A DNA stretch of 64,000 nucleotides from Streptomyces violaceoruber (GCF_033406955.1 NZ_CP137734.1:6200001-6264000), one strand, 5' to 3'. Counted from the first letter of the stretch, positions 8,472 through 17,738 are shown. Numbers and translations are program-made. The notes: generated from the sequence alone by a model not told the origin.

Positions 8472-8545
8472 CCCGAGGGGCGCGGGGAACTGCGCGACCA
8501 GCCACGACGAACCGGCAGTCGCCCAGGAACCCCGCGCCCCGACCC
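8472..8545. repeat. Dispersed Streptomyces intergenic repeat, copy 2, with terminator-like hairpin
   Basis: The segment contains GAGGGGCGCGGGGAACTGCG, then GACCAGCCACGACGAACC, and closes with CCCCGCGCCCC. The ends form an 11-bp perfect stem (8477-8487 with 8530-8540) enclosing a 42-nt loop. This is a form of the common Streptomyces intergenic repeat also seen at 1781-1888. It lies directly after glkA and may end its transcript. Confidence 0.7.
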
Positions 8546-8583
8546 ATGAGGCGCCTGATCATGCGTTCCCGTAAATTGACGGC

Positions 8584-9345
8584 ATGGCAACATCCCTCCC
8601 GGCGCTCCCCAACTCCCGCACGGAACCCGACGGTTCCGCGGTCATCCGCGTCCTGAGCTACAACATCCGCTCACTGCGCGACGACACCGACGCCCTCGCC
8701 CGCGTCATCAAGGCCTGCGCGCCCGACCTGGTCCTCCTCCAGGAGGCCCCCCGCTTCTTCCGCTGGCGCAAGAAGATCACCCGGCTCGCCGCCGCCGGCG
8801 ATCTGGTCCTGCTCTCCGGCGGCGGAACCGCCGCCGGCCCCGCGCTGCTCTGCTCCCTGCGGGCCACCGTGGAGCGCACCGAGGACGTGCTGCTCCCGCT
8901 CACCCCCGGCCGGCACCGCCGGGGCATGGCCGCCGCCGTGGTCCGGATCGGCGGCGCCCGCATCGGCGTACTCAGCTCCCACCTGTCCCTGGACGCGGAC
9001 GAGCGCCACGAACAGGCCGGGCTGCTCCTCGACCACCTGGCCGCCCTCGGCGTGAAGCACGCCGTGGCGGGCGGCGACCTGAACGAGCGCCCCGGCGGCC
9101 GCACCTTCCGGCGGCTCGGCGAAGGGCTGCGCGACTGCTGGACCGCCGCGCCCTGGGGCGGCGAGTACACCTTCCCCGCGACCGCCCCGGACCGCCGGAT
9201 CGACGCGGTCTTCGTCACCGAGGGCATCGAGGTGCTGGGCTGCGGAGTGCCGTCGGGACTGGCCGGGGTGGCCGAGGACGACCTGAGGGCGGCCACGGAC
9301 CACCTTCCGGTCCTGACCGCCCTCCGCGTACCCGCGACCGCCTGA
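8584..9345 (+). CDS. Endonuclease/exonuclease/phosphatase (EEP) family protein
   Basis: A 253-residue EEP-fold hydrolase. The catalytic set is visible in order: Asn in LSYNIRS (near 26), Glu in LLQEAP (near 57), His in LSSHLSLD (near 131), Asp/Asn in GGDLNERP (near 162) and the final ATDHLPV near 242. These residues coordinate Mg and activate water for phosphodiester or phosphomonoester cleavage. No signal peptide is seen. TAAATT at 8572-8577 lies 6 nt before ATG, consistent with a leaderless transcript. Substrate (nucleic acid, phosphoinositide or other) cannot be told from the sequence. Confidence 0.85.
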   Translation: MATSLPALPNSRTEPDGSAVIRVLSYNIRSLRDDTDALARVIKACAPDLVLLQEAPRFFRWRKKITRLAAAGDLVLLSGGGTAAGPALLCSLRATVERTEDVLLPLTPGRHRRGMAAAVVRIGGARIGVLSSHLSLDADERHEQAGLLLDHLAALGVKHAVAGGDLNERPGGRTFRRLGEGLRDCWTAAPWGGEYTFPATAPDRRIDAVFVTEGIEVLGCGVPSGLAGVAEDDLRAATDHLPVLTALRVPATA

Positions 9346-9369
9346 CCCGGGGTCCGGCCGGCCACCCGG

Positions 9370-9987
9370 CTACACCACCGCGCCCCGCCCCGGATCGTCG
9401 TCGTCCTCGTCGCCCGTCCGCATCCGCACGACCAGGGTGGCGAAGCCGCCGAGGAAACCGCCGATGCTCAGGGTCGTCAGCCACCAGGTCATGTCCCAGC
9501 CGAGCACCACCGCCAGCAGGAGCAGCACCGGGCCGCCGAGCACGCCCAGCCAGGCGAACTTCGAGGTGGGATCGGTCTCGGGCAGCGGCGGCGGCTCGGG
9601 CGGCACGAAGTGGCCCTCGTCGTCCGCGTCGAAGTCGTCGTCGGACGGCTCTGCGGGCGCGTGGTCGCGGGGGCCGACGCCGGGGGCGAACGCGACGGAA
9701 CTCCCCAGCGGCCGGTCCGAGGAGGGCCGGTCCGCCGAGGGCTTCTCGTCGTTCACCTCGGGTTCGAGCAGCGCCAGGTCCTCGACCGACTTGAACGGCT
9801 TGGCGCCCGGCGGGTCCGGGGGCTCCTCCCCGTACCCGGCGACGATCGAGGCCCAGGCGGCGTCCTCGTCGAACGGCGCGTCCTGCGCCTCGGGCCCGCC
9901 GTCCGCCGCGCGCTCCCGTCCCTCGCGGTGCTCCCGCTCCAGGTCCCGCTCCTCGCGGTCCTCGCGGTCGGAGTCGTGCTCAGCCAC
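9370..9987 (-). CDS. Hypothetical membrane protein with long acidic N-terminus
   Basis: About 205 residues. The first 130 are charged and disordered (strings of Asp, Glu, Arg and Pro). Two hydrophobic helices follow near the C-terminus (FAWLGVLGG... and WWLTTLSIGG...), ending in an acidic tail. I chose GTG at 9987, preceded by GGAAGGGA; the frame is open further upstream but that would run far into the preceding gene. It overlaps the stop of the esterase gene by 8 nt and is probably translationally coupled to it. I do not recognise a function. Confidence 0.75.
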   Translation of the reverse strand: MAEHDSDREDREERDLEREHREGRERAADGGPEAQDAPFDEDAAWASIVAGYGEEPPDPPGAKPFKSVEDLALLEPEVNDEKPSADRPSSDRPLGSSVAFAPGVGPRDHAPAEPSDDDFDADDEGHFVPPEPPPLPETDPTSKFAWLGVLGGPVLLLLAVVLGWDMTWWLTTLSIGGFLGGFATLVVRMRTGDEDDDDPGRGAVV

Positions 9988-10783
9988 CTGCGGCCGTCCC
10001 TTCCTTGCCGAGACCGGACTCCGGTTCCCCGACGGAACCGGGCGCGAGCCGGCCGATGAACGCGACGCTCTCAGCGAAGATCCGGTCCGCATCGTGGTCC
10101 AACGTCGCCACGTGGTAGCTCTGTTCCAGCAGGATCTCCGTCACGTCCGTCGACGACACCCGGCCCAGGATCCGCGCCGAGTCGGCCGGCGGCACCACGT
10201 GGTCCTGCGGACTGCGCAGCAGCAGCAGCGGCTGGGTCACCTGCGGCAGGTCGCCGTCGGCCAGCCGGAAGAAGGCGCGCAGCGAGTGCGCCGAGTGCAG
10301 CGGCACCCGGTCGTACCCCAGCTCCGTGCTGAGCGGCTTGGCGATGTCGCTGGCGATGCCCTTCGTCGCGGGCACCAGGTGGCGCAGGACCGGAAGGGCG
10401 TGCTGGGCGACGCCGTGCATCTTGTTCGCCGGGTTGACGACGACGACGCCCGACACCGCGTCCCCGTGCTTGGCGGCCAGCCGCAGTGCCAGCGCGCCGC
10501 CCATGGACAGACCGGCCACGAAGACGCGCTCGCAGCGCTCGCGCAGGGCACGCAGCTCGCGGTCCACCTCCGCGTACCAGTCCTGCCAGCCGGTGACCTG
10601 CATGTCCTGCCAGCGCGTGCCGTGCCCGGGCAGCAGCGGCAGCGACACGGTCAGGCCGCGCGCGGCAAGGTACCGGGCCCAGGGGCGCAGCGACTGCGGG
10701 GAACCGGTGAAACCGTGACAGAGGAGGACGCCGACGTCACCGCCCTCGTGGCGGAACGGCTCGGCTCCGGGCAGGACCGACAC
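9980..10783 (-). CDS. Alpha/beta hydrolase, carboxylesterase/monoacylglycerol lipase type
   Basis: A 267-residue alpha/beta hydrolase. The oxyanion motif CHGFTGS is at 22-28, the nucleophile elbow GLSMGG places Ser93, the acid is Asp194 in SPQDHVV and the general base is His224 in QSYHVATLD. This set matches Est30-like carboxylesterases and bacterial monoacylglycerol lipases that act on short or medium acyl esters. Start GTG at 10783 has AGGAGA 8 nt upstream. It is divergent from a PlsC-type acyltransferase, so a role in glycerolipid turnover is a reasonable inference. Confidence 0.88.
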   Translation of the reverse strand: MSVLPGAEPFRHEGGDVGVLLCHGFTGSPQSLRPWARYLAARGLTVSLPLLPGHGTRWQDMQVTGWQDWYAEVDRELRALRERCERVFVAGLSMGGALALRLAAKHGDAVSGVVVVNPANKMHGVAQHALPVLRHLVPATKGIASDIAKPLSTELGYDRVPLHSAHSLRAFFRLADGDLPQVTQPLLLLRSPQDHVVPPADSARILGRVSSTDVTEILLEQSYHVATLDHDADRIFAESVAFIGRLAPGSVGEPESGLGKEGTAAGG

Positions 10784-10918
10784 GTCTCGGTCTCCTGTCG
10801 TCAGGGGTACTCGCGGGTCTTTCACCGTACGCGACCGCACGGACACCGACCAGGGCCGTCGGGGCCATTGACGGTGTCCCGGGATAAGGTCTGACCCACG
10901 GACACGGGAGGCACTGGG

Positions 10919-11725
10919 TTGTTGTACGGCGCGATGAAGGTCACCGTCGGGGGGTCGCTGAAGCTCGCCTTCCGGCCCTGGGTGGAGGGCCTGGAGCACA
11001 TCCCGGCCGACGGACCCGCCATCCTGGCGAGCAACCACCTGTCGTTCTCCGACTCGTTCTTCCTGCCGGCCGTCCTCGACCGCAAGGTGACCTTCATCGC
11101 CAAGGCCGAGTACTTCAACACCCCCGGGGTCAAGGGCCGGCTGACCGCCGCCTTCTTCAAGGGCGTGGGCCAGCTCCCGGTGGACCGCTCCGGCGCGCGC
11201 GGTGCGGGGGAGGCCGCCATCAAGAGCGGCATAGAGGTCCTGGAGCGCGGCGAGCTGTTCGGGATCTACCCCGAGGGCACCCGCTCCCCGGACGGGCGCC
11301 TCTACCGCGGCAAGCCGGGCGGGCTGGCCCGCGTGGCCCTCGCCACCGGGGCGCCCGTCGTCCCGGTCGCCATGATCGACACCGAGAAGATCCAGCCGCC
11401 CGGCCAGGTGATGCCGAAGCTGATGCGGCCCGGCATCCGCATCGGCAAGCCGCTGGACTTCTCCCGCTACCAGGGCATGGAGCACGACCGCTTCGTACTC
11501 CGCGCGGTGACCGACGAGGTCATGTACGAGATCATGAAGCTCTCCGGCCAGGAGTACGTCGACATGTACGCGACCGCCATGAAGCGGCAGCTCGCGGAGG
11601 CGGCGAAGGCCGAGAAGGCGGCGAAGGCCGAGAAGGCGGCGAAGGCCGAGAAGGCGGCCAAGAACGACAAGGCGGCCAAGAACGACAAGGCGGCGAAGGC
11701 CGGGACGGACCGGGCCGGCACGTAG
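10919..11725 (+). CDS. 1-acyl-sn-glycerol-3-phosphate acyltransferase (PlsC family) with lysine-rich tail
   Basis: A 268-residue lysophospholipid acyltransferase. The catalytic H-x4-D is H40/D45 (NHLSFSD) and the substrate motif EGTRS starts at E119. It transfers an acyl chain to lysophosphatidate or a related acceptor at the inner membrane surface. TTG at 10919 is preferred because GGGAGG lies 7 nt upstream; TTG 10922 and ATG 10934 are possible. Residues 228-268 are an unusual Ala/Lys/Glu repeat tail, absent from ordinary PlsC proteins. The mycobacterial counterpart (Rv2182c) sits in the same neighbourhood. Confidence 0.87.
   Translation: MLYGAMKVTVGGSLKLAFRPWVEGLEHIPADGPAILASNHLSFSDSFFLPAVLDRKVTFIAKAEYFNTPGVKGRLTAAFFKGVGQLPVDRSGARGAGEAAIKSGIEVLERGELFGIYPEGTRSPDGRLYRGKPGGLARVALATGAPVVPVAMIDTEKIQPPGQVMPKLMRPGIRIGKPLDFSRYQGMEHDRFVLRAVTDEVMYEIMKLSGQEYVDMYATAMKRQLAEAAKAEKAAKAEKAAKAEKAAKNDKAAKNDKAAKAGTDRAGT
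11600..11701 (+). repeat. 18-bp in-frame tandem repeat encoding AAKAEK/AAKNDK
   Basis: Three AAKAEK units are followed by two AAKNDK units and a partial sixth. The protein product of this stretch would be a helical, strongly positive and alternating charged tail, similar in composition to the tails of bacterial histone-like proteins. Confidence 0.9.
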
Positions 11726-11766
11726 TTCGGACGGCACCGGACACGGGGGCCCGGGGAGGGGGGGAC

Positions 11767-13008
11767 ATGGCCAGGCGCGAGAGAGTCATGAGGATGTCGG
11801 TCGAGCAGCCGCTGTGGCGCGCGCTCGCCGGCTACCGCGTGCTCACCATGCTGTACGCGATCGGCTTCTTCGCCACCGCCTACTCCGGCTTCGCCCGCCC
11901 CTGGCTCGCCGTCGCCTACTACGCGGTCCTCTTCGTGTGGACCCTGGCCACCCTCCCCAAGCTCGCCAACGCGGCGAGCTGCACCAAGCGCTTCCTCACC
12001 GCCGACCTCACCATCGCGCTGGCCGGCATCCTGCTCACACCCTTCGCCGACGCCCACCAACGCGTCGCGGACGGCGGCCCGACCCTGCCGTCGATATGGA
12101 CCGCCGGGTCCGTGCTGGCCTTCGCCGTCAAGGGCGGCTGGCGCTGGGCGGCCGTCGCCTCCACCCTCGTCGCCGTCGCCAACCTCGTCGAACGCGGCAC
12201 CCCGGCCCGCGACACCGTCCACAACGTCATCCTCGTCTGGGTCGCCTCCATCGCCATCGGCTACGTCGTCGAGGTCGCCCGCGCCTCCGAGCGCACCCTC
12301 GCCCGCGCCCTGGAGATCGAGGCGGCGACCAGGGAACGCGAGCGGCTGGCCCGGGACATCCACGACAGCGTCCTCCAGGTGCTGGCGATGGTGCAGCGCC
12401 GGGGCGCCGTCATCGGCGGCGAGGCGGCCGAGCTGGGCCGGCTGGCCGGTGAGCAGGAGGTGGCCCTGCGCACCCTGGTCTCCGGCGGCCTGGTGCCCGT
12501 CTCCCGGGTCTCCGAGGACGCCGCCGACGGCGCGCTCGTACGGGTGGTCGAGGAACGGGAGGGGACGGACCCGGACGGTCCCGTCGACCTGCGTGCCCTG
12601 CTCGCCCCGTACGCCGGCTCCCTGGTGAACCTCGCCGATCCGGGCGCCCCGGTCCTCCTGGCTCCGGGTGCCGCGCGGGAACTGGCCGCCGCCGTGGGCG
12701 CCGCGCTGGACAATGTCCGCGAGCACGTCGGCGAGCGGGCCCGCGCCTGGATCCTGGTCGAGGACGAACCGGACGAGGTGATCGTCACCGTCCGCGACGA
12801 GGGGCCGGGCATCCCGCCGGGGCGGCTCGCCGAGGCCGAGGGCGAGGGACGGCTCGGCGTGGCCCTGTCGATCCGCGGGCGGCTGCGCGACCTCGGCGGC
12901 ACGGCCGAGCTGATCTCGGTGCCCGGACAGGGCACGGAGGTCGAACTGAAGGCACCGAAGAAGAACGCCGGTACCACCGCGCGGGGGAAGGCAGCGGACC
13001 ATGAGTGA
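11767..13008 (+). CDS. macS: Sensor histidine kinase MacS
   Basis: A 413-residue DesK/NarX-type kinase. The N-terminal 170 residues hold about five membrane helices with very short loops, so sensing is probably within the membrane. The H-box RDIHDSVLQVLAMV places the phosphorylated His at 199 (HisKA_3), and the ATPase domain has DNVREHV (N-box) near 318 and DEGPGIPPG (G1 box) near 341. The gene overlaps macR by 8 nt. The pair matches MacRS of S. coelicolor, reported to control morphology and membrane proteins. ATG 11767 follows a GGGAGGGGGG stretch. Confidence 0.9.
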   Translation: MARRERVMRMSVEQPLWRALAGYRVLTMLYAIGFFATAYSGFARPWLAVAYYAVLFVWTLATLPKLANAASCTKRFLTADLTIALAGILLTPFADAHQRVADGGPTLPSIWTAGSVLAFAVKGGWRWAAVASTLVAVANLVERGTPARDTVHNVILVWVASIAIGYVVEVARASERTLARALEIEAATRERERLARDIHDSVLQVLAMVQRRGAVIGGEAAELGRLAGEQEVALRTLVSGGLVPVSRVSEDAADGALVRVVEEREGTDPDGPVDLRALLAPYAGSLVNLADPGAPVLLAPGAARELAAAVGAALDNVREHVGERARAWILVEDEPDEVIVTVRDEGPGIPPGRLAEAEGEGRLGVALSIRGRLRDLGGTAELISVPGQGTEVELKAPKKNAGTTARGKAADHE

Positions 13009-13723
13009 ACGACACGACCCCGAACGACACGACCCCGAGCGGCGGGACCCCGGCCGCCGGGACCCGATCAAGGTCATGGTGGTCGACGACCACCCGATGT
13101 GGCGCGACGCGGTCGCCCGGGACCTCGCCGAGTCCGGCTTCGACGTGGTCGCCACCGCGAGCGACGGCGACCAGGCGGTGCGCCGCGCCCGGGCCGCCGC
13201 CCCCGACGTCCTCGTCCTCGACCTCAACCTGCCCGGCAGGCCGGGCGTCCAGGTCTGCAAGGAGGCCGTCGGCACCGACCCGAAGCTGCGCGTGCTCGTG
13301 CTCTCGGCGAGCGGGGAGCACGCCGACGTACTGGAGGCGGTCAAGTCCGGCGCGACCGGATACCTGCTGAAGTCCGCCTCCACCGAGGAACTGAGGGACG
13401 CGGTGCGCCGCACGGCCGCGGGCGACCCGGTCTTCACCCCCGGGCTCGCCGGGCTGGTCCTCGGGGAGTACCGCCGCCTGGCCTCCGAACCGGCCCCCGC
13501 CGCGGGCTCCGACGACCCCGGCGCGCCCCGGCTCACCGACCGGGAGACCGAGGTGCTGCGCCTGGTCGCCAAGGGCCTGAGCTACAAGCAGATCGCCGAA
13601 CGCCTCGTCATCTCCCACCGCACCGTGCAGAACCACGTCCAGAACACCCTCGGCAAGCTCCAGCTGCACAACCGGGTGGAGCTGGTGCGGTACGCGATCG
13701 AACGGGGTCTGGACGACGCCTGA
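13001..13723 (+). CDS. macR: Response regulator MacR (NarL/LuxR family)
   Basis: A 240-residue regulator. The receiver domain has the acidic pair D29-D30, phospho-acceptor D74 (VLDLNLPG), and the conserved Lys in LLKSAS near 124. The LuxR-type helix-turn-helix spans about 177-235 (LTDRETEVLRLVAKG, then SHRTVQNHVQNTL). Residues 3-22 are a fourfold ERHDP-type repeat outside any domain. The start ATG lies inside macS, so translation is coupled. The reported MacR consensus is TGAGTACnnGTACTCA; I see no good copy immediately upstream of this operon. Confidence 0.92.
   Translation: MSERHDPERHDPERRDPGRRDPIKVMVVDDHPMWRDAVARDLAESGFDVVATASDGDQAVRRARAAAPDVLVLDLNLPGRPGVQVCKEAVGTDPKLRVLVLSASGEHADVLEAVKSGATGYLLKSASTEELRDAVRRTAAGDPVFTPGLAGLVLGEYRRLASEPAPAAGSDDPGAPRLTDRETEVLRLVAKGLSYKQIAERLVISHRTVQNHVQNTLGKLQLHNRVELVRYAIERGLDDA
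13007..13066 (+). repeat. 15-bp in-frame tandem repeat at the start of macR
   Basis: Four units (13007-13021, 13022-13036, 13037-13051, 13052-13066) encode ERHDP, ERHDP, ERRDP and GRRDP. The first two are identical in DNA. The repeat follows directly on the macS stop codon. Confidence 0.85.
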
Positions 13724-13774
13724 CCCACGCGGGACATTGGCCTCAACCACCCACCCTGGCAAAGGGGTTGTGCG

Positions 13775-14803
13775 ATGAAGGTCGGAGTACTGACCGGAGG
13801 CGGCGACTGCCCCGGGCTCAACGCCGTCATCCGGGCCGTCGTCCGCAAGGGCGTCCAGGAGTACGGCTACGACTTCACCGGTTTCCGGGACGGCTGGCGC
13901 GGCCCCCTGGAGGGCGACACCGTCCCGCTCGACATCCCGGCCGTCCGCGGCATCCTGCCCCGCGGCGGCACCGTCCTCGGCTCCTCCCGCACCAACCCGC
14001 TCAAGCAGCGGGACGGCATCCGGCGCATCAAGGACAACCTCGCCGCACTCGGCGTCGAGGCCCTCATCACCATCGGCGGCGAGGACACCCTCGGCGTCGC
14101 CACCCGCCTCGCCGACGAGTACGGCGTGCCCTGCGTCGGCGTCCCCAAGACCATCGACAACGACCTGTCCGCCACCGACTACACCTTCGGTTTCGACACC
14201 GCCGTCGGCATCGCCACCGAGGCCATCGACCGGCTGCACACCACCGCCGAGTCCCACATGCGCGTCCTGGTCGTCGAGGTCATGGGCCGGCACGCCGGCT
14301 GGATCGCCCTCCACTCGGGCCTGGCCGGCGGCGCCAACGTCATCCTCATCCCCGAGCAGCGCTTCGACGTCGAGCAGGTGTGCTCCTGGGTGACCTCCCG
14401 GTTCCGGGCCTCCTACGCCCCGATCGTGGTCGTCGCCGAGGGCGCGATGCCGCGCGACGGCGACATGGTGCTCAAGGACGAGTCGCTGGACTCCTACGGG
14501 CACGTCCGGCTGTCCGGGGTCGGCGAATGGCTGGCCAAGCAGATCGAGAAGCGCACCGGCAACGAGGCCCGCACCACCGTCCTCGGCCACGTCCAGCGCG
14601 GCGGCACGCCCAGCGCCTTCGACCGCTGGCTCGCCACCCGCTTCGGACTGCACGCCGTCGACTGCGTGCACGACGGGGACTTCGGCAAGATGGTCGCCCT
14701 GCGCGGCACGGACATCGTCCGCGTCCCGATCGCCGAGGCCACGGCCCGGCTGAAGACCGTCGACCCGGCGCTGTACGAGGAGGTCGGCGTGTTCTTCGGC
14801 TGA
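13775..14803 (+). CDS. pfkA: 6-phosphofructokinase (group III PFK)
   Basis: A 342-residue PfkA family enzyme that phosphorylates fructose 6-phosphate. Conserved motifs are TGGGDCPGLNA (7-17), GGEDT (101-105), PKTIDND (124-130) with the catalytic Asp, MGRHAGWIA near 170, and HVQRGG near 272. The residues after the phosphate loop are Asp104 and Lys125, the pattern usually linked with pyrophosphate use, yet Streptomyces group III enzymes studied so far use ATP. AAGGGG precedes ATG at a good distance. The gene follows macR closely but has its own gap and is probably separate. Confidence 0.9.
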   Translation: MKVGVLTGGGDCPGLNAVIRAVVRKGVQEYGYDFTGFRDGWRGPLEGDTVPLDIPAVRGILPRGGTVLGSSRTNPLKQRDGIRRIKDNLAALGVEALITIGGEDTLGVATRLADEYGVPCVGVPKTIDNDLSATDYTFGFDTAVGIATEAIDRLHTTAESHMRVLVVEVMGRHAGWIALHSGLAGGANVILIPEQRFDVEQVCSWVTSRFRASYAPIVVVAEGAMPRDGDMVLKDESLDSYGHVRLSGVGEWLAKQIEKRTGNEARTTVLGHVQRGGTPSAFDRWLATRFGLHAVDCVHDGDFGKMVALRGTDIVRVPIAEATARLKTVDPALYEEVGVFFG

Positions 14804-14886
14804 CGTCCGGCGGAACGGCCGCTGACCGGCGACGGCGGTCCGAGGGCCGTATATTCGGCCCGGAGCCCACCACGACGGGAGCGGTC

Positions 14887-15882
14887 ATGGAGATCCTTGC
14901 CTTCGGCGTCCAGGCCGACGAGAAGCCCCTGATCGAGCGGGCCTTCCGCGACCACGAGGACGTCCGCTGCCTGGACGTCTTCCTCAACGAGGACACCGCC
15001 CCCATCGCGGCCGGCCACGAGATCGTCTCCACGTCCGTCAACGCCGACCTCGGCGCGGCCGTTCTGGAGATCCTCGCGGCCGGCGGCACCCGGATGGTGG
15101 CCCAGCGCTCCACCGGCTTCAACAACGTCGACCTGGACACCGCCGACCGGCTCGGCATGACCGTCGCCCGGGTGTCGTACTACTCGCCCCACTCGGTCGC
15201 CGAGTTCGCCTGGGCCCTCGCCATGGCCGTCAACCGGCGGATCGTGCGCGCCTCCATCCGCACCCGCGACTTCGACTTCCGGCTCGACGGACTGATGGGC
15301 CGGGACCTGCACGGCCGCACCGCCGGCGTCCTCGGCACCGGCAAGATCGGCGAGGCCTTCGCCCGGATCGCCCACGGCTTCGGCATGCGGCTGCTCGGCT
15401 GGGACGTCGCCGAGAACCCGGCCTGCGCCGAACTGGGCATGCGCTACGTCGCCAAGGACGAGCTGCTGGCCCGCTCCGACCTGATCACCCTGCACGTCCC
15501 GCTGATGGCCGAGACCCGGCACCTGATCGACGCGACCGCCCTGAAGGCGATGCGCGACGACGCCATCCTGATCAATTCCAGCCGCGGCGGCCTGATCGAC
15601 ACCGCGGCCCTCGTCGGCGAACTGCGCGCGGGCCGCTTCGCCGGCGTCGGCCTGGACGTGTACGAGGCGGAGGCGGGCCTGTTCTTCCTCGACAAGTCCC
15701 TGGAGGCCGTCGAGGACGACACCCTGGCCCGCCTCGTCACCTTCCCGAACGTCCTGGTCACCTCGCACCAGGCCTACTACACCGAGGACGCCGTCGGCCA
15801 GATCGTCGGCACGACGGTGCGCAACGTCCTCGACTACCGGGAGGGCCGCCGCTCGGAGAACGTGCTCGTACCGCGCAGCTGA
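14887..15882 (+). CDS. D-2-hydroxyacid dehydrogenase (D-lactate dehydrogenase-like)
   Basis: A 331-residue NAD-dependent D-isomer 2-hydroxyacid dehydrogenase. The substrate domain carries TGFNNVD near 79; the nucleotide-binding motif GTGKIGEAF is near 155-163, and the catalytic set is Arg in NSSRGG (near 235), Glu in DVYEAEAG (near 262) and His in TSHQAYY (near 297). The Tyr-Tyr after His and the YEAEAG motif resemble fermentative D-lactate dehydrogenase (LdhA) more than glycerate enzymes. A TATATT -10 box at 14850-14855 and GGGAG before ATG mark the start. It would reduce pyruvate to D-lactate or a similar 2-oxo acid. Confidence 0.86.
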   Translation: MEILAFGVQADEKPLIERAFRDHEDVRCLDVFLNEDTAPIAAGHEIVSTSVNADLGAAVLEILAAGGTRMVAQRSTGFNNVDLDTADRLGMTVARVSYYSPHSVAEFAWALAMAVNRRIVRASIRTRDFDFRLDGLMGRDLHGRTAGVLGTGKIGEAFARIAHGFGMRLLGWDVAENPACAELGMRYVAKDELLARSDLITLHVPLMAETRHLIDATALKAMRDDAILINSSRGGLIDTAALVGELRAGRFAGVGLDVYEAEAGLFFLDKSLEAVEDDTLARLVTFPNVLVTSHQAYYTEDAVGQIVGTTVRNVLDYREGRRSENVLVPRS

Positions 15883-17738
15883 CCGGCCAGCTCCCGCACG
15901 ATCGCGGTGCCGTTCAGGGTCAGCACCGACTCGGGGTGGAACTGGACGCCCGCGAAGCCGCCGCCCCGCAGCGCGTGCACCTCGCCGGCCGCCGAGCGGC
16001 TCACCTCGATGCCGCGGGCGGCCAGCTCCCGGGCCGTTCCGTCGTCGCAGCGCGCGGTGAAGCTGTTGTAGAAGCCGACCGTCTCCGGCCGCCCGAACAG
16101 GTCGATCTCCGTCTGCGCCCCCTGGTACGGCACCTCCTTGCGGACGATGTCCAGCCCCAGCTCCGCCGCGATCAGCTCGTGCCCGAGGCAGACGCCGAGG
16201 ACGCCGTGCCGGTTCGCCCCGAGCACCTCGGCGGTCAGGGACCGCAGGAAGCGCATCTTCGGGTCGGCCGGGTCGGAGGGGTCACCGGGACCCGGCCCCA
16301 GCACCACCGGACCGCCCTGGTGCCCGAGCACCGCCTCGCGCAGCCCCGGTTCGTCGTACCGCCGTACGCTCACCGCGAGCCCCGAGGAGCGCAGCACGTG
16401 CGCGAGCATCGCCGTGAAGGTGTCCTCCGCGTCGACGACCAGGGCGTGCCCGGACAGCTCGGCCGACGGCTCCTGCATCCGCAGCCAGAACGGGGCCAAG
16501 GAGGCGCGGCGCCCGTCCAGCGCGGCCCGCACCCGGGGGTCGTCGGCCAGCCGCGGACGCCCGGCCTCCGTACGCGGCCGGGACGGGCGTACGCCCAGCG
16601 CCGCCAGCACGCCGGCCGCCTTGGCGTGGGTCTCCGCGACCTCGCCCGCCGGGTCCGAGCCGCGCACCAGCGTGGCGCCGACCGGCACCCGCAGCCGCCC
16701 GGCCGCGTCGATGTCGGCGGTGCGGATCAGGATGGGGGAGTCCAGGGTCTGGGGGCCCGGCTGCCCCGGCCCGTCACCCGGGTCCCGGCCCAGCAGCGCG
16801 AGCGCGCCCGCGTAGTAGCCCCGCCCGCCGGTCTCGTGCCGCTCGATGACCCGGCAGGCGTTCTGCACCGGCGAGCCGGTGACCGTCGCCGCGAACATGG
16901 TCTCCCGCAGCACCTCCCGCGCGTCCAGGGACGACTTCCCGCGCAGCTCGTACTCGGTGTGCGCGAGGTGCGCCATCTCCTTGAGCCGCGGGCCGACCAC
17001 CACCCCGCCCATGTCGCCGACCGTGCACATCATCTTCAGTTCCTCGTCGACGACCATCGACAGCTCCTCGATCTCCTTGCCGTCGGCCAGGAAGTCGAGC
17101 AGGTGCTCGGGCGTCGGCCCCTCGGCGGGGTAGCGGTACGTGCCGCTGATCGGGTTCATGACGACCGTGCCCCCGGACATCCGCACGTGCACCTCCGGGC
17201 TGGCCCCCACCAGCGTGCGGTCCCCGGTGTGCACGACGAACGTCCAGTACGCGCCCCGTTCGCCCGCCAGGAGCCGCCGGAACAGGGCCAGGGCGTCGGC
17301 CCGCCCGAACCCGGGGATCCGCCCCTCGTACGTCCGCCGGATCACGAAGTTGGCGCCCTCGCCGCGGCCGATCTCCTCGTCGAGCACCCGGCCGACGATC
17401 CGCGCGTACTCCTCGTCGCCGACGTCGAAGCCGCCGCCCTCGACCCTCACCTCGTGCGCGGGCAGCTGCGCCAACGCCTCGCCGAGCGGGATGTCGTGGC
17501 GCTCCTCGGGGGTGAGCACCAGCAGGGGGGTGCCGTCGTCGCGGACGTCGAAGCCGCGCTCGCGGATCTGCCGGAAGGGGACGAGCGCCAGCCCCTCGTC
17601 GGGCAGGTCGGCGAGTCTGCCGTGCTCCGTGACCGGGCCGAGGAGCAGTTCCACGACGTCGTGGTCGCGGCCGGGCGCGCGGCGGCGCAGCAGGGCGAAG
17701 GGTCGGGTGCCGGTCAGCAGGCTGTCGAGCGGTGTCAT
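15879..17738 (-). CDS. trpE(G): Fused anthranilate synthase, TrpE-TrpG type
   Basis: The frame starting at ATG 17738 (GAAGGA upstream) encodes about 620 residues before the first stop; the minus-strand stop lies near the divergent end with the dehydrogenase gene, and the reading frame may run slightly further, to 15834. The TrpE half carries NPISGTYRYP near 193 and the chorismate-binding C-terminal motifs. The glutamine amidotransferase half has the Cys nucleophile in GVCLGHE near 515 and the His-Glu pair in VQFHPES near 601. It converts chorismate to anthranilate for tryptophan, or for anthranilate-derived secondary metabolites. It is preceded by a Trp attenuator, as described for the fused gene of S. 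venezuelae. Confidence 0.88.
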
